A stretch of 64,000 bases of DNA from Fratercula arctica (lineage: Eukaryota; Chordata; Aves; Charadriiformes; Alcidae): the NCBI GenBank assembly GCA_947846985.1, contig CANTUZ010000001.1:30776727-30840726 (forward strand), read 5' to 3'. The notes beneath the pieces were generated by a model, which ran no database searches, was not told the origin of the DNA, and saw nothing but the letters and a program-made list of their open reading frames with translations. Every line of letters begins with the position of its first letter. The first letter of the stretch is position 1. A program made the translations under genes and the position numbers. Below are positions 42,401 to 47,612 of this stretch, in pieces.

Positions 42401-43570
42401 ATTGGCTAGGCTGGTACACGACAAAGACAGTACATTTTATCATGAGGTGAGACTGATTATAAAGCACCATCAAACAACAGCACCAGGAATTTGTGTTAAG
42501 CAAACATCTAATTTTCTATATTGCACATAAATGGAATTGACTTCATCCAAATCACTACATTATGGATGTTGATGACTTGAATGTTCTAAGGGGAGGTCTC
42601 AAATCTTCTATATACTTTCAGGTATGCAAGTTTTCTTAAACTGGAAGTGGAATAGTATTGTGGGAGACAAAACAAACACATAGCTGTGTTTTGCACTTTA
42701 TTCTTGACAAATGAGTCAAACACAGTAATGGTTTTTTTAATTCAACTGAACTCAAGAAACAGATGTTTCACCACACTCTCAGTTTATTGTTATCCTGAAA
42801 TTCACTATTTCACTACTATGAAAGGGAAAACTTGTAAAGCGTCTACGGAAGCATTCTGTTCCAAGTTTAAAAAAAAAAAAAAAAAAATCAAGGTGCCTAT
42901 TGAAGATCACATAAAACTTGGAATACGTGTCCTGAAACAGGAAAGACATAAAAAAAAAAAAAATCCTAAGAAGGAGAGGAATACCTTCCTCCCCCCGGCC
43001 CCAGCGACAGCAGGTGAAGTTCTCCAACACGCCTATTTGAGCAGACTGTAAAAACCTCATTACAGCGACCACGAGCGCCTTAGCGCAATTAAGCGCTGTG
43101 TAATCGCTAGGGTCGTGACGATGCCAACACAGTAACTCCTGACAATCTGAGGGTACCGCCACCGCCCTCCCTAATAGATACGCTATTTCTTTTTACTTCA
43201 ACCGTTCCGCACCGCTCCATGTTGAGGCGGGCGGCGGAGCTCACAGCCCGGCAGACGATGCGCTTCCGGGGCAGTAACCGCCCATCGCCCCGCTCTTATA
43301 AAACCCGGGCTCGCCATGGCCTCCCAGCCCGCAGCCCGCCCGCTCCCTTCGCCGTGACGGGGACACCGCACACCTCCCCACTCCCACGCACAACCTCGGG
43401 CGGGCCGGCCACCCTGCCCCCTCCCCTCCGGAGCCCCCTCATGGCCGGGTTTAGCGGCGCTCGGATTTCCCCCGCGTTTTTATTTTATTTCCAGCCACCG
43501 CAGCTCTCCCCCGTCCGCCGCGGTGCCGCGCCCCGCTGTCGTGTTTCAGCGGGCAGGCCTTACCGCTCAT
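303..43570 (-). CDS. FNDC3A: FNDC3A, fibronectin type III domain-containing 3A (5' and middle coding exons; 3' part outside window)
   Basis: Fifteen coding segments on the minus strand give 593 residues when read from the CpG-island ATG: 43564-43570, 38592-38668, 33822-34059, 30424-30696, 28412-28470, 19623-19780, 18370-18429, 15860-15998, 15169-15222, 14417-14541, 10047-10221, 9400-9486, 3560-3698, 1771-1839, 303-421. Every intron is GT-AG and the phases chain without a gap. Approximate residue map: 1-107 proline-rich N terminus, 108-218 polar basic linker, then FN3-1 (219-312), FN3-2 (313-408), FN3-3 (410-503) and FN3-4 (505 to the window edge). From family knowledge, the mammalian protein has about 1,198 residues, nine FN3 domains and a C-terminal membrane anchor. 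It is linked to spermatid-Sertoli cell adhesion in mouse. About half is present here. No stop or frameshift interrupts the coding exons. FNDC3B is the paralogue; the N-terminal segment with [15 protein letters not shown] fits FNDC3A as I remember it. Confidence 0.95.
422..1770 (-). other. FNDC3A intron, 1.35 kb
   Basis: AT-rich intronic DNA between the two leftmost exons. No repeat, open frame of interest or regulatory motif was recognised. Confidence 0.9.
1771..1839 (-). CDS. FNDC3A: FNDC3A exon: FN3-4, [17 protein letters not shown]
   Basis: This 69-nt exon enters and leaves in phase 1. It completes Asp and encodes [19 protein letters not shown], then GLN and one leftover G. It covers the B-C loop and C strand of FN3-4. 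The acceptor is GTTTTTTATAG and the donor AATG|GTAAAT. It is too short to stand out as an open frame and was found by homology to FNDC3A. Confidence 0.95.
1840..3559 (-). other. FNDC3A intron, 1.7 kb
   Basis: AT-rich intron. A small TA-rich stretch lies near 3478-3510, next to the downstream exon. A 34-codon minus-strand frame near 3010-3112 has splice-like edges but would break the FNDC3A frame if included. Nothing else was recognised. Confidence 0.85.
3560..3698 (-). CDS. FNDC3A: FNDC3A exon: end of FN3-3 and start of FN3-4
   Basis: This 139-nt exon enters in phase 0 and leaves in phase 1. It encodes [20 protein letters not shown], the F and G strands of FN3-3, then [17 protein letters not shown] and the opening of FN3-4 with its core Trp at the donor (TGG G|GTAAGA). 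The acceptor is a long T-rich tract ending TTTGCAG. The leftover G combines with AT of the exon at 1839 to give Asp-Pro-Pro. Confidence 0.96.
4600..5886 (+). mobile_element. CR1 LINE fragment, degraded
   Basis: The plus strand reads as broken CR1 reverse-transcriptase sequence. There is an [17 protein letters not shown] segment near 4665. Later come [24 protein letters not shown] and [14 protein letters not shown] segments (5395-5560). The 3' tail, CCTTCCAACCTAGACTCC then TGTGATTCTAGG, is typical of CR1. Stops and frameshifts show it is dead. The 5' border is approximate because CR1 copies are variably truncated. Confidence 0.8.
6990..8925 (-). mobile_element. CR1 LINE, about 1.9 kb, degraded
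   Basis: The minus strand carries successive CR1 ORF2 pieces. An [15 protein letters not shown] segment lies near 8590 and a [12 protein letters not shown]...[15 protein letters not shown] segment near 8090. [21 protein letters not shown] segment lies near 7420, and the C-terminal [16 protein letters not shown] segment near 7150. The 3' end (GTTGGAAGGGACCT in plus-strand reading near 7005) lacks the usual terminal microsatellite. It is the longest LINE copy here, inserted in the intron between exons 3698 and 9400. Frameshifts and stops prevent a product. Confidence 0.88.
9400..9486 (-). CDS. FNDC3A: FNDC3A exon: FN3-3, [20 protein letters not shown]
   Basis: This 87-nt symmetric exon, phase 0 at both ends, encodes 29 residues ending with the FN3 signature ([13 protein letters not shown]). 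The acceptor is TTAATTCTGCAG and the donor AGG|GTAAGA. It joins the previous exon at Asn-Ser and the next at Val-Ile-Ala-Tyr. Confidence 0.96.
10047..10221 (-). CDS. FNDC3A: FNDC3A exon: end of FN3-2 and first half of FN3-3
   Basis: This 175-nt exon enters in phase 2 and leaves in phase 0. It gives [12 protein letters not shown], a short Thr/Pro/Ala linker, then FN3-3 beginning [19 protein letters not shown] and continuing [16 protein letters not shown]. The core Trp of the B strand is present. The acceptor is TTTTAAACAG and the donor TCA|GTAAGT. The match to mammalian FNDC3A is close throughout. Confidence 0.97.
11301..11346. repeat. (AAC)n / (AAT)n microsatellite
   Basis: AAC triplets occupy 11317-11336, flanked by AAT-like triplets. 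The tract lies inside the intron between exons 10221 and 14417. Confidence 0.9.
14102..14300. mobile_element. Two short CR1 3' ends in opposite orientation
   Basis: Bases 14102-14180 match a CR1 3' end read on the minus strand (GGTTGGAAGGGATCTCTGGAG, CCCCTGCTCAAGCAGGGTCA). Bases 14249-14300 match a CR1 tail in plus orientation (GGACTAGATAATTGTAGGTC, then CCTTCC and repeated ATTCTAT). About 70 bp of unrelated sequence separates them. Confidence 0.7.
14417..14541 (-). CDS. FNDC3A: FNDC3A exon: FN3-2, central strands
   Basis: This 125-nt exon enters in phase 0 and leaves in phase 2. It encodes [17 protein letters not shown], then the FN3 signature ([19 protein letters not shown]). The donor is AG|GTAAAT and the acceptor CTCCTTTTTAG. 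The following exon completes Ser and continues GFSEEV, so the exon junction falls in the F-G region of FN3-2. Confidence 0.95.
14542..15859 (-). other. Two short FNDC3A introns around the 54-nt exon
   Basis: 14542-15168 and 15223-15859 are AT-rich introns flanking the exon at 15169-15222. Short open frames on both strands have no recognisable domain. No repeat was recognised. Confidence 0.85.
15169..15222 (-). CDS. FNDC3A: FNDC3A exon: FN3-2, [15 protein letters not shown]
   Basis: This 54-nt exon, phase 0 at both ends, encodes 18 residues [18 protein letters not shown]. It covers the B-C loop and C strand of FN3-2; the D-N-G-S motif is typical of this family. The acceptor is CTGTTGCAG and the donor GAA|GTAAGC. 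Because it is symmetric, skipping it would keep the frame but remove a core strand. Confidence 0.95.
15860..15998 (-). CDS. FNDC3A: FNDC3A exon: end of FN3-1 and start of FN3-2
   Basis: This 139-nt exon enters in phase 2 and leaves in phase 0. It encodes the G strand of FN3-1 ([19 protein letters not shown]) and the opening of FN3-2 ([15 protein letters not shown]), with its core Trp just before the donor AAG|GTAAGA. The acceptor is CCACTTTAG. The Cys-Asn-Cys around residues 295-297 differs from the remembered human AEYNS. It may be a lineage feature of no known role. Confidence 0.95.
15999..18369 (-). other. FNDC3A intron, 2.4 kb
   Basis: No repeat family recognised. A small duplication of TTCTGCTAGAA occurs at 17911-17950. 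Otherwise unremarkable intronic DNA. Confidence 0.8.
18370..18429 (-). CDS. FNDC3A: FNDC3A exon: second part of FN3-1
   Basis: This 60-nt exon enters and leaves in phase 2. It gives [19 protein letters not shown], which carries the FN3 'L-x-P-x-T-x-Y' signature (LRPATDY) that sits between the E and F strands. The acceptor is CTCTTTCCAG and the donor AA|GTGAGT. It continues directly from the exon at 19623 and into the exon at 15998. Confidence 0.95.
18430..19622 (-). other. FNDC3A intron, 1.2 kb
   Basis: Contains T-rich stretches near 18640-18690 and a CACGTG hexamer near 18725. No repeat or gene was recognised. Confidence 0.8.
19623..19780 (-). CDS. FNDC3A: FNDC3A exon: first half of FN3-1
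   Basis: This 158-nt exon enters in phase 0 and leaves in phase 2, giving residues 219-271. It begins [18 protein letters not shown], the A and B strands of an FN3 fold with the conserved core Trp. It ends with a C-strand segment, [18 protein letters not shown]. The middle loop, rich in Asp and Ala, looks diverged from mammals. The acceptor is TTTCTACAG. The donor AT|GTAGGT is a weaker 5' splice site than the others in this gene. Confidence 0.95.
20523..20968 (-). mobile_element. CR1 LINE 3' fragment with terminal ATAGAATC repeats
   Basis: The plus strand begins with two or three ATAGAATC-type units, then GGTTGGAAAGGACCTTTGAG, the reverse complement of a CR1 3' end. The minus strand keeps [20 protein letters not shown] near 20900, the conserved CR1 ORF2 C-terminal segment. 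An (AT)n run adjoins the truncated end at 20967-20979. Stops within it make it non-coding. Confidence 0.88.
23568..23622. repeat. (GATA)n / (CATA)n / (TA)n microsatellite
   Basis: Degenerate GATA and GACA units pass into CATA units and then a TA run. The tract lies in the longest intron found. Confidence 0.85.
27108..27180. repeat. TG-then-TA-rich low-complexity tract
   Basis: A short TG run (27113-27122) is followed by about 55 bp of T/A-rich repeats with TATATAT and TATTTTTA units. Confidence 0.8.
28412..28470 (-). CDS. FNDC3A: FNDC3A exon: linker before FN3-1 ([15 protein letters not shown])
   Basis: This 59-nt exon enters in phase 1 and leaves in phase 0. It encodes residues 199-218, an acidic short helix-like segment ([19 protein letters not shown]) leading into the first FN3 domain. 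The acceptor is TTTTTTAAG, preceded by a T-rich tract; the donor is GTG|GTAAGT. It agrees with mammalian FNDC3A with one or two substitutions (Leu for Phe, Ala for Val by memory). The intron on its 3' side is the longest found, 8.6 kb. Confidence 0.95.
28471..30423 (-). other. FNDC3A intron, 2.0 kb
   Basis: AT-rich intron without recognisable repeats. A small hairpin (CACACAGACTAGTGTGTG) lies near 29967. Confidence 0.8.
30424..30696 (-). CDS. FNDC3A: FNDC3A exon: basic Ser/Pro/Lys-rich linker
   Basis: This 273-nt exon enters and leaves in phase 1, giving roughly residues 108-199. It encodes [19 protein letters not shown], then a charged [13 protein letters not shown] stretch likely to be helical. 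[12 protein letters not shown] motif follows, then a Ser/Thr/Lys/Gly-rich variable tail. The acceptor is TTTCATTTAG and the donor GAAG|GTAAGT. SPPSSP-type motifs are common proline-directed kinase sites, but no use is shown here. The tail looks less like mammalian FNDC3A than the beginning does, as expected for a disordered linker. Confidence 0.97.
30697..33821 (-). other. FNDC3A intron, 3.1 kb, holding the solo LTR
   Basis: The LTR at 31381-31935 is the only recognised insertion. Flanking DNA is AT-rich and featureless. Confidence 0.85.
31381..31935 (+). mobile_element. Solo LTR of an avian endogenous retrovirus (ERVL-like)
   Basis: A 555-bp element begins TGTCCTGGTTTCAG and ends TTAAACCACAACA, the TG...CA termini of a retroviral LTR of a type widespread in birds. 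It carries TATATAAA at 31643-31650 and ATTAAA at 31799-31804 in plus orientation, so its own promoter and polyadenylation signal run antisense to FNDC3A. The flanking five bases are GCTTC and GCTTA, a near-match fitting a 5-bp target duplication. No internal retroviral sequence flanks it, so it is a solo LTR. The subfamily name is inferred from memory. Confidence 0.85.
33822..34059 (-). CDS. FNDC3A: FNDC3A exon: proline-rich N-terminal region
   Basis: This 238-nt exon is in phase 0 and leaves in phase 1, giving residues 29-107. It opens with [19 protein letters not shown] and goes on to a proline-rich tract with PPHPPLPG and IPPPPRH, then a Tyr/Gln-rich end ([15 protein letters not shown]). 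The acceptor is CTGTACAG and the donor G|GTAAGT. The leftover G pairs with AT of the next exon to make Asp, as in mammals. PPLPG and PPPPR are plausible SH3/WW/EVH1-type ligand motifs; that role is inference. No globular domain is visible. Confidence 0.97.
34060..38591 (-). other. FNDC3A intron, 4.5 kb
   Basis: Holds the CR1 at 36210-36597. A less AT-rich patch at 34.36-34.70 kb is not recognised. No other feature seen. Confidence 0.8.
36210..36597 (+). mobile_element. CR1 LINE 3' fragment
   Basis: The plus strand encodes [20 protein letters not shown] and [20 protein letters not shown], the last part of CR1 ORF2. It is followed by GTTGGAACTAGATGATCTTT, then CCTTCCAACCC and ATTCTGTGA, the CR1 3' UTR. 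The copy is 5' truncated and lies in the intron between the exons at 34059 and 38592. Confidence 0.9.
38592..38668 (-). CDS. FNDC3A: FNDC3A exon: [12 protein letters not shown] segment
   Basis: This 77-nt exon enters in phase 1 and leaves in phase 0. It encodes residues 3-28 of the short form: the end of a glycine codon, then [17 protein letters not shown] and VPPGYAPQ. The acceptor is a pyrimidine-rich tract ending CATTCAG and the donor is CAG|GTATGT. It is the first exon shared by long and short isoforms. Proline and tyrosine content is typical of the low-complexity N terminus of this family. Identity rests on close agreement with the remembered human protein. Confidence 0.95.
39160..40400 (+). 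mobile_element. Ancient degraded LINE (CR1/L3-like)
   Basis: Heavily mutated plus-strand sequence keeps scattered reverse-transcriptase-like pieces. There is a DFQKAFD-like stretch near 39410, a GVPQ/P-G-like stretch near 39570, and a weak 3' domain near 40310 (TTGTGGAACTTCTTGC). The order and spacing fit an old CR1/L3-family insertion. Borders are uncertain. Confidence 0.5.
41281..41325. repeat. Short tandem duplication, about 22-bp unit
   Basis: ATTCAGGAAAATATAGATAT is followed at once by ATTCAGGAGAATATAGATAT, two near-identical units in the first intron of the short isoform. Confidence 0.8.
42869..42963. repeat. Two poly-A runs, 19 and 14 bases
   Basis: A runs occupy 42869-42887 and 42950-42963, close to the CpG island. 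On the minus strand they are poly-T tracts in the first intron. The run of lysine codons they create on the plus strand is an artefact of low complexity. Confidence 0.85.
43564..43570 (-). CDS. FNDC3A: FNDC3A first coding exon, short isoform (Met-Ser-Gly start)
   Basis: On the minus strand the CpG island reads ATG AGC G followed directly by a GTAAGG donor whose G is at 43563. The single leftover base joins the exon at 38668, which begins GT, to make a glycine codon. The product then runs [10 protein letters not shown]. The -3 base before the ATG is G, a fair Kozak context. No transcript evidence is available, so the start is inferred from the splice site, the phase match and the CpG island. 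An alternative start is the ATG ATG pair inside the next exon. My recollection, unchecked, is that a human isoform lacks roughly the first 56 residues; that would fit this structure. Confidence 0.7.
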
Positions 43571-43590
43571 TTCGGGCCGGGCAGCGGGCT

Positions 43591-43611
43591 GGGGCCGGGG
43601 CCGGGGCCGGG
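43591..43611 (+). repeat. GGGGCC tandem repeat (about 3.5 units), potential G-quadruplex
   Basis: Three full GGGGCC units plus GGG lie 21 bp upstream (in minus-strand sense) of the predicted ATG. Four G runs on the plus strand separated by CC fit a G-quadruplex motif. In the FNDC3A transcript the repeat would read as CCCCGG in the 5' UTR. Confidence 0.85.
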
Positions 43612-43879
43612 CGGCTGCTGGGCAGCAGGCGGGGCGGGGGCGGCTCCCTCAGGTGCGCGGCTGCCCGCTCCGCTCCGCTCCGCCCCGCCCCGCGGCCCGC
43701 TCCGCCCTGCCCGGACCGGGGACGCGGGACACCGGGCAACCCTCGGGCACAAAGCGGCCCCCGGGCTTCAAGGAGAGGGCGAGGAGGGTTTTCGGGAGGC
43801 GACATCCCCGGCGAGGGTGGCTTCCTCCGCCATCCCGCAGGACCGCCGCTCCGGCCTACCGCTCGTCATTGGCTGGTGT

Positions 43880-44460
43880 GATCCAAGTTCTTTAGCGGAA
43901 AGCTTTTACGTTAATTAGCATAATTAAGTTACAAAGGATTACTCCAGCCCAATCCTTCCACAGGATTTACCTTTAGCTGAACTGCTAATCAGTTTACACC
44001 TAAGAAAGGAGGCGCACAAACAGATCTGGTTGCAAACAAACACTTTCCGGCATAGCGTTTAGAAAGCTGCAGTGACTTTGATACTAATCTATGTGGATAC
44101 TGCGGCTCATGAACGCTGCTATACTTAGCATTAGTCTAATGTGAACGGCGATGAATCACTGCTATCCCCAGGAGGAAATAGCATTCAGGATTTACTGCAG
44201 CACATTAGGTTAACTATGGCTCTATAACCGAACACCCACACTTTGACATCATACAGGGCGATGATATGCATCACTGACGCAAGCACCAACAGGGATCAAA
44301 TACAAAGGCCACAGCCGTTGAAACAATAGAGCGCGTGGCTGACGTAGCAGCACGCCCCTCCAACACCGGCGGGCTGCAGTAAATCAATAGTCCCAGATGC
44401 CACAAATAGTTGCACCGCTCTGCCTTTTACATAATGGCTAAGACTTCAAAGTTTTATTTT
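43880..44460. promoter_or_regulatory. Possible upstream regulatory region next to the CpG island
   Basis: About 580 bp of non-repetitive, moderately GC DNA just upstream of the promoter. It holds short motif-like elements: TTAGCATAATTAA near 43915, a TGATATGCATCA palindrome near 44262, and a TGACGT half site near 44340. No open frame or known repeat is visible. Regulatory function is inferred only from position and composition. Confidence 0.35.
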
Positions 44461-46536
44461 GGGCTCCCAGCAGCCACAATTAATTACAAAAACCAGTAAC
44501 AACAACCATCACCACCACCAGTTGGTCTACATTTGTCTTGTAAGCTGTGCCTGGAAAATATTTCCAAATTAGTACTTTAGGTTAACAGGCACTAAAGAAA
44601 AGCTGTCAAAAAGAATCAGCAGCTTTACATTTATTAGGTGCAATGTAATCAAGGAGAGTAATAACAAAGAAGAAAAGCAAACACAGAACTTACTGCTAGG
44701 CCTGAGCTGGGGAAGAGGCACAAGAAGGAATAGTGAACGCTGCAAGGACACAGGCGATCAGAAGACTTCAGCTGGCAATGCTGTCAATTTAACAGATTCC
44801 TAATGCTCTAAATTAATCCTGACAAAACAATCCCTTCCCCCATCCATCTGTCTACTTTTGCCATCAAGGCTGGGGAACAGCAGCTGACAAAGCAGCAACA
44901 TCAATTTAAATATATTAATTGGCTACAAAAATCTATCAGTAGACTGCAGGTTGGCAAATGCAAGGAAAAACTGAAGGTAAAACGTTCACGTAGTTCCTTT
45001 CAAAAGCAGGGGATAAAGCATCAGTTTCCTTCAGAGAGACTTTGGAATAATGGATAAAAGAGCAGAAAGCTATGAAGCCTAACACAGTATTTCTAAAGAT
45101 TACATCCTATATGAGATCCTGATCTTTCCCACGAAACCATACACACATATTCAGGAAAAAAAAAAAAAAAAAAGGATGTGAAATCTCTTCTCATAGGCAA
45201 AGTGCGGGGATGACAGGTTCCTATAGCACTTTATCATTTATACAGCTATCAGTTTTCTTTTATAATGGCCTCACCTATGTCAAAAGGAAAAAGGTAACAA
45301 TAGTTTCTATGTTCAAATGTTAAACATAGTTTCATTTCACCTGTCTCTAAACAACAACCCCTGTGCAATTTTGTGATTTAAAAAGACTACAAGTCCACAT
45401 CTTTGAATGGTGCAACTTCACCAACATGAAGTTAAACTTGAGAGCCTGCAGAAGGAAGATTTTAGTCTTTTGAGAGACTCCAACAATAAAAAGTTTTTAT
45501 ATATTCTTTCCAAAGCAATTGTGTGGTACAGTAATCAACTCTATCATATGTCGTTGACAAAAAGTACCCATGAATCAAAGATGTTAATGTGGAAATACAA
45601 CACAGACATTGTACTGTGCAACCTAGATTGTTAAATTGCTCCATTTCATTTGCTGGTTTAGGTTTAGACTTAAGGTAATTACTTAGTGACTATGTGGAAG
45701 AGTTATGTCAAAAAATTGTTCTCTCTCCCTCATAGTCTTCCAATTTAAATATCAGGTGAACCGTAAATCATTGCATTTCAAAAGGAGTCAAATGTGATAT
45801 ACCATTCTTAACACAGAGAAACTTTGATGAAAATGTTTTTATTCTTAGCAGGAAAAATAATCTGCACTTCTGATCTAACTGCATTGTGTATTTGCTTATT
45901 TTTTTCCTCAAGGAGAGAGTAATTTCCTAGTATTTATGTTGAGCAGTACTGATCCGCAACTTTTTCAGACTAATATTTAATATTTGTGCATACTGCTTAA
46001 TCATGTTCCATTTGATTCACAACACTCAGGATAAACTACAATTGAATCATCTAACAGTTTTTACCACTAGAATTTGTGTTTTTCTAATCAGATTTTTTTT
46101 TTTTGGCCATATAGCACTGCAGACTGGAAAGTTTGAAAAGTTAAGCACTAGTACTGATGGTTGTGGTTAACAGGTGAACAGCGCAAGTGAATCTCAGGAG
46201 TTCTTGGTGTGTAGATAGTGGCTTCTACAAAAGAGCACGCTGATTCAGGGAAGAGAGATCTTGGAGGGAACAACAAGTTAATGCTTGTTGCATTAACTTC
46301 AACTTCCCCTCCCCAACTGGTTGTGCCAAAAATGAAATTACATAGTATAATTACCTGTAAAGGCCTTTTCATCATCATTATATTCAACTTATTATACTAA
46401 TGACTTATTTTTTCTCTCCATACTTACCTGGCTACATTGATTTGAAACTAGTCCTGTTGTCTCAGAGCTTGCATTCAGAGAAGCCCTCCCCTTTATGCAA
46501 ATTTCTTAATATTCCCCCCCTCAAATTATTATACAG
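44461..46536. other. Upstream DNA without recognised genes
   Basis: AT-rich sequence upstream of the CpG island. It holds a poly-A run at 45156 and a small CAC-rich stretch near 44507. No coding exon was recognised. Confidence 0.7.
45156..45173. repeat. Poly-A run, 18 bases
   Basis: An uninterrupted A18 tract after TTCAGG. No LINE or processed-gene sequence precedes it. Confidence 0.85.
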
Positions 46537-46576
46537 ACACACACACGTGTGTGTGTGTGTGTGTATATATGTATAT
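46537..46576. repeat. (CA)n/(TG)n microsatellite with a central palindrome
   Basis: A run of CA dinucleotides switches to TG dinucleotides around an ACGT centre, then to TATATGTATAT. It is a self-complementary, alternating purine-pyrimidine tract just upstream of the CR1 copy. Confidence 0.9.
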
Positions 46577-46599
46577 GACTTGAATATGGAGTTACTCGA

Positions 46600-47612
46600 G
46601 TTAAATCCAGTTGGCAGCCAGTCACAAGTGGTGTCCCTCAGGGCTCGGTATTGGGGCCAGTTCTCTTTAATATCTTTATCAATGAGCTGGACGAGGGGAT
46701 CCAGTGCACCCTCAGTAAGTTTGCAGATGACACTGAGTTGGGTGGGAGTGCTGACCTGCTTTAGGGTAGAACAGCTTTGCAGAGGGATCAGGACAGGCTG
46801 GATCAATGGGCTGAGGCCAATGGTATGAGGTTCAACAAGGCCAAGTGCCAGGTCCTGCACTTGGGTTACAACTACCCCATGCAGCGCTACAGGCTTGGGG
46901 AAGAGTGGCTGGAGAGCTGCCCGGTGGAAAAGTATCTGAGGGTGTTGATCGACTGCCAACTGAATATGAGCCAGCAGTGTGCCCAGGTGGTCACGAAGGC
47001 CAACAGCATCCTGGCCTGTATCAGGAACAGTGTGGTGAGCAGGACTACGGAAGTGATCGTCCTCCTGTACTTGGCACTGATGAGGCCCCACCTTGAGTGC
47101 TGTGTCCAGTTTTGGGCCCCTCACTACAAGACAGACACTGAGGTGCTGGACCAGGTCCAGGGAAGGACAGCAAAGCTGGTGAGGGGTCTGGAGCACAAGT
47201 CTTATGAGGAGCAGCTGAGGGAACTGGGGCTGTTTAGGCTGGAGAAAAGGAGGCTGAGGGGAGACCTTATCGCTCTCTGCAACTACCTGAAAGGGGGCTG
47301 TAGAGAGGTGGGGGTCGGTCTCTTCTCCCAAGTAACAGGCGATAGAACAAGAGGAAATGGCCTCAAGTTGTGCCAGGGGAGGTTTAGACTGGATATTAGG
47401 AAAAATTTTTACACTGAAAGGGTTATTAAGCATTGGAAGAGGCTGCCCAGGGAAGTGATTGAGTCGCCATCCCTGGAGGTATTTCAAAGATGGGTAGACA
47501 TAGTGCTTAGAGATATGGTTTAGTGATGGTTTTTTTGTCAAGAGTTAGGTTGATGGCTGGACTAGCTGATCTGAAAGGTCCCTTCCAACCCAGGCAATTC
47601 TGTGCTTCTGTG
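46600..47612 (+). mobile_element. CR1 LINE, 5' truncated, with a long open ORF2 remnant
   Basis: The plus strand begins in the palm region of the reverse transcriptase ([14 protein letters not shown] nucleotide context near 46630). Bases 46777-47523 stay open for about 248 codons, covering [40 protein letters not shown] and the final [11 protein letters not shown]. The 3' UTR follows with TTCCAACCCAGGCAATTCTG. The element lacks the 5' half, including the endonuclease domain, so it cannot be autonomous. The long open frame suggests a relatively young insertion. Confidence 0.92.
46777..47523 (+). pseudogene. CR1 ORF2 C-terminal remnant (reverse transcriptase thumb and tail)
   Basis: An uninterrupted reading frame of about 248 codons inside the CR1 copy. 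It corresponds to the end of ORF2, after the catalytic palm. The reverse-transcriptase Y/F-A-D-D motif lies just upstream (FADDTE near 46722) in another frame, so a frameshift or stop separates the two parts. No host function is suggested. Confidence 0.75.

Larger units (their letters stand above)
38669..43563 (-). other. First intron of the short FNDC3A transcript, 4.9 kb
   Basis: Runs from the CpG-island donor to the PAQVPMM exon. It holds an ancient LINE (39.16-40.4 kb), a 22-bp tandem duplication at 41281 and two poly-A runs. Its first 360 bases (43205-43563) are still CpG island. Confidence 0.75.
43205..43872 (-). promoter_or_regulatory. CpG island; presumed promoter of the short FNDC3A transcript
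   Basis: There is an abrupt switch from AT-rich DNA to about 660 bp of very GC- and CpG-rich sequence. On the minus strand, upstream of the ATG at 43570, lie a forward CCAAT box (ATTGG on the plus strand at 43868-43872) and several GC boxes, such as GGGGCGGGG at 43631. A donor site at 43563 marks the end of the first exon. No TATA box sits at a suitable distance for minus-strand transcription, as usual for CpG-island promoters. The transcription start cannot be placed from sequence alone. Confidence 0.8.

Noticed and set aside
42686..43051. Plus-strand 121-codon frame with poly-lysine
   Set aside because: Lysine runs come from two poly-A tracts; no conserved content.
43219..43881. Plus-strand open frame of 220 codons across the CpG island
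   Set aside because: GC-rich DNA has few stop codons; the peptide is Arg/Pro/Ala/Gly low-complexity with no domain, and frames are open on both strands.
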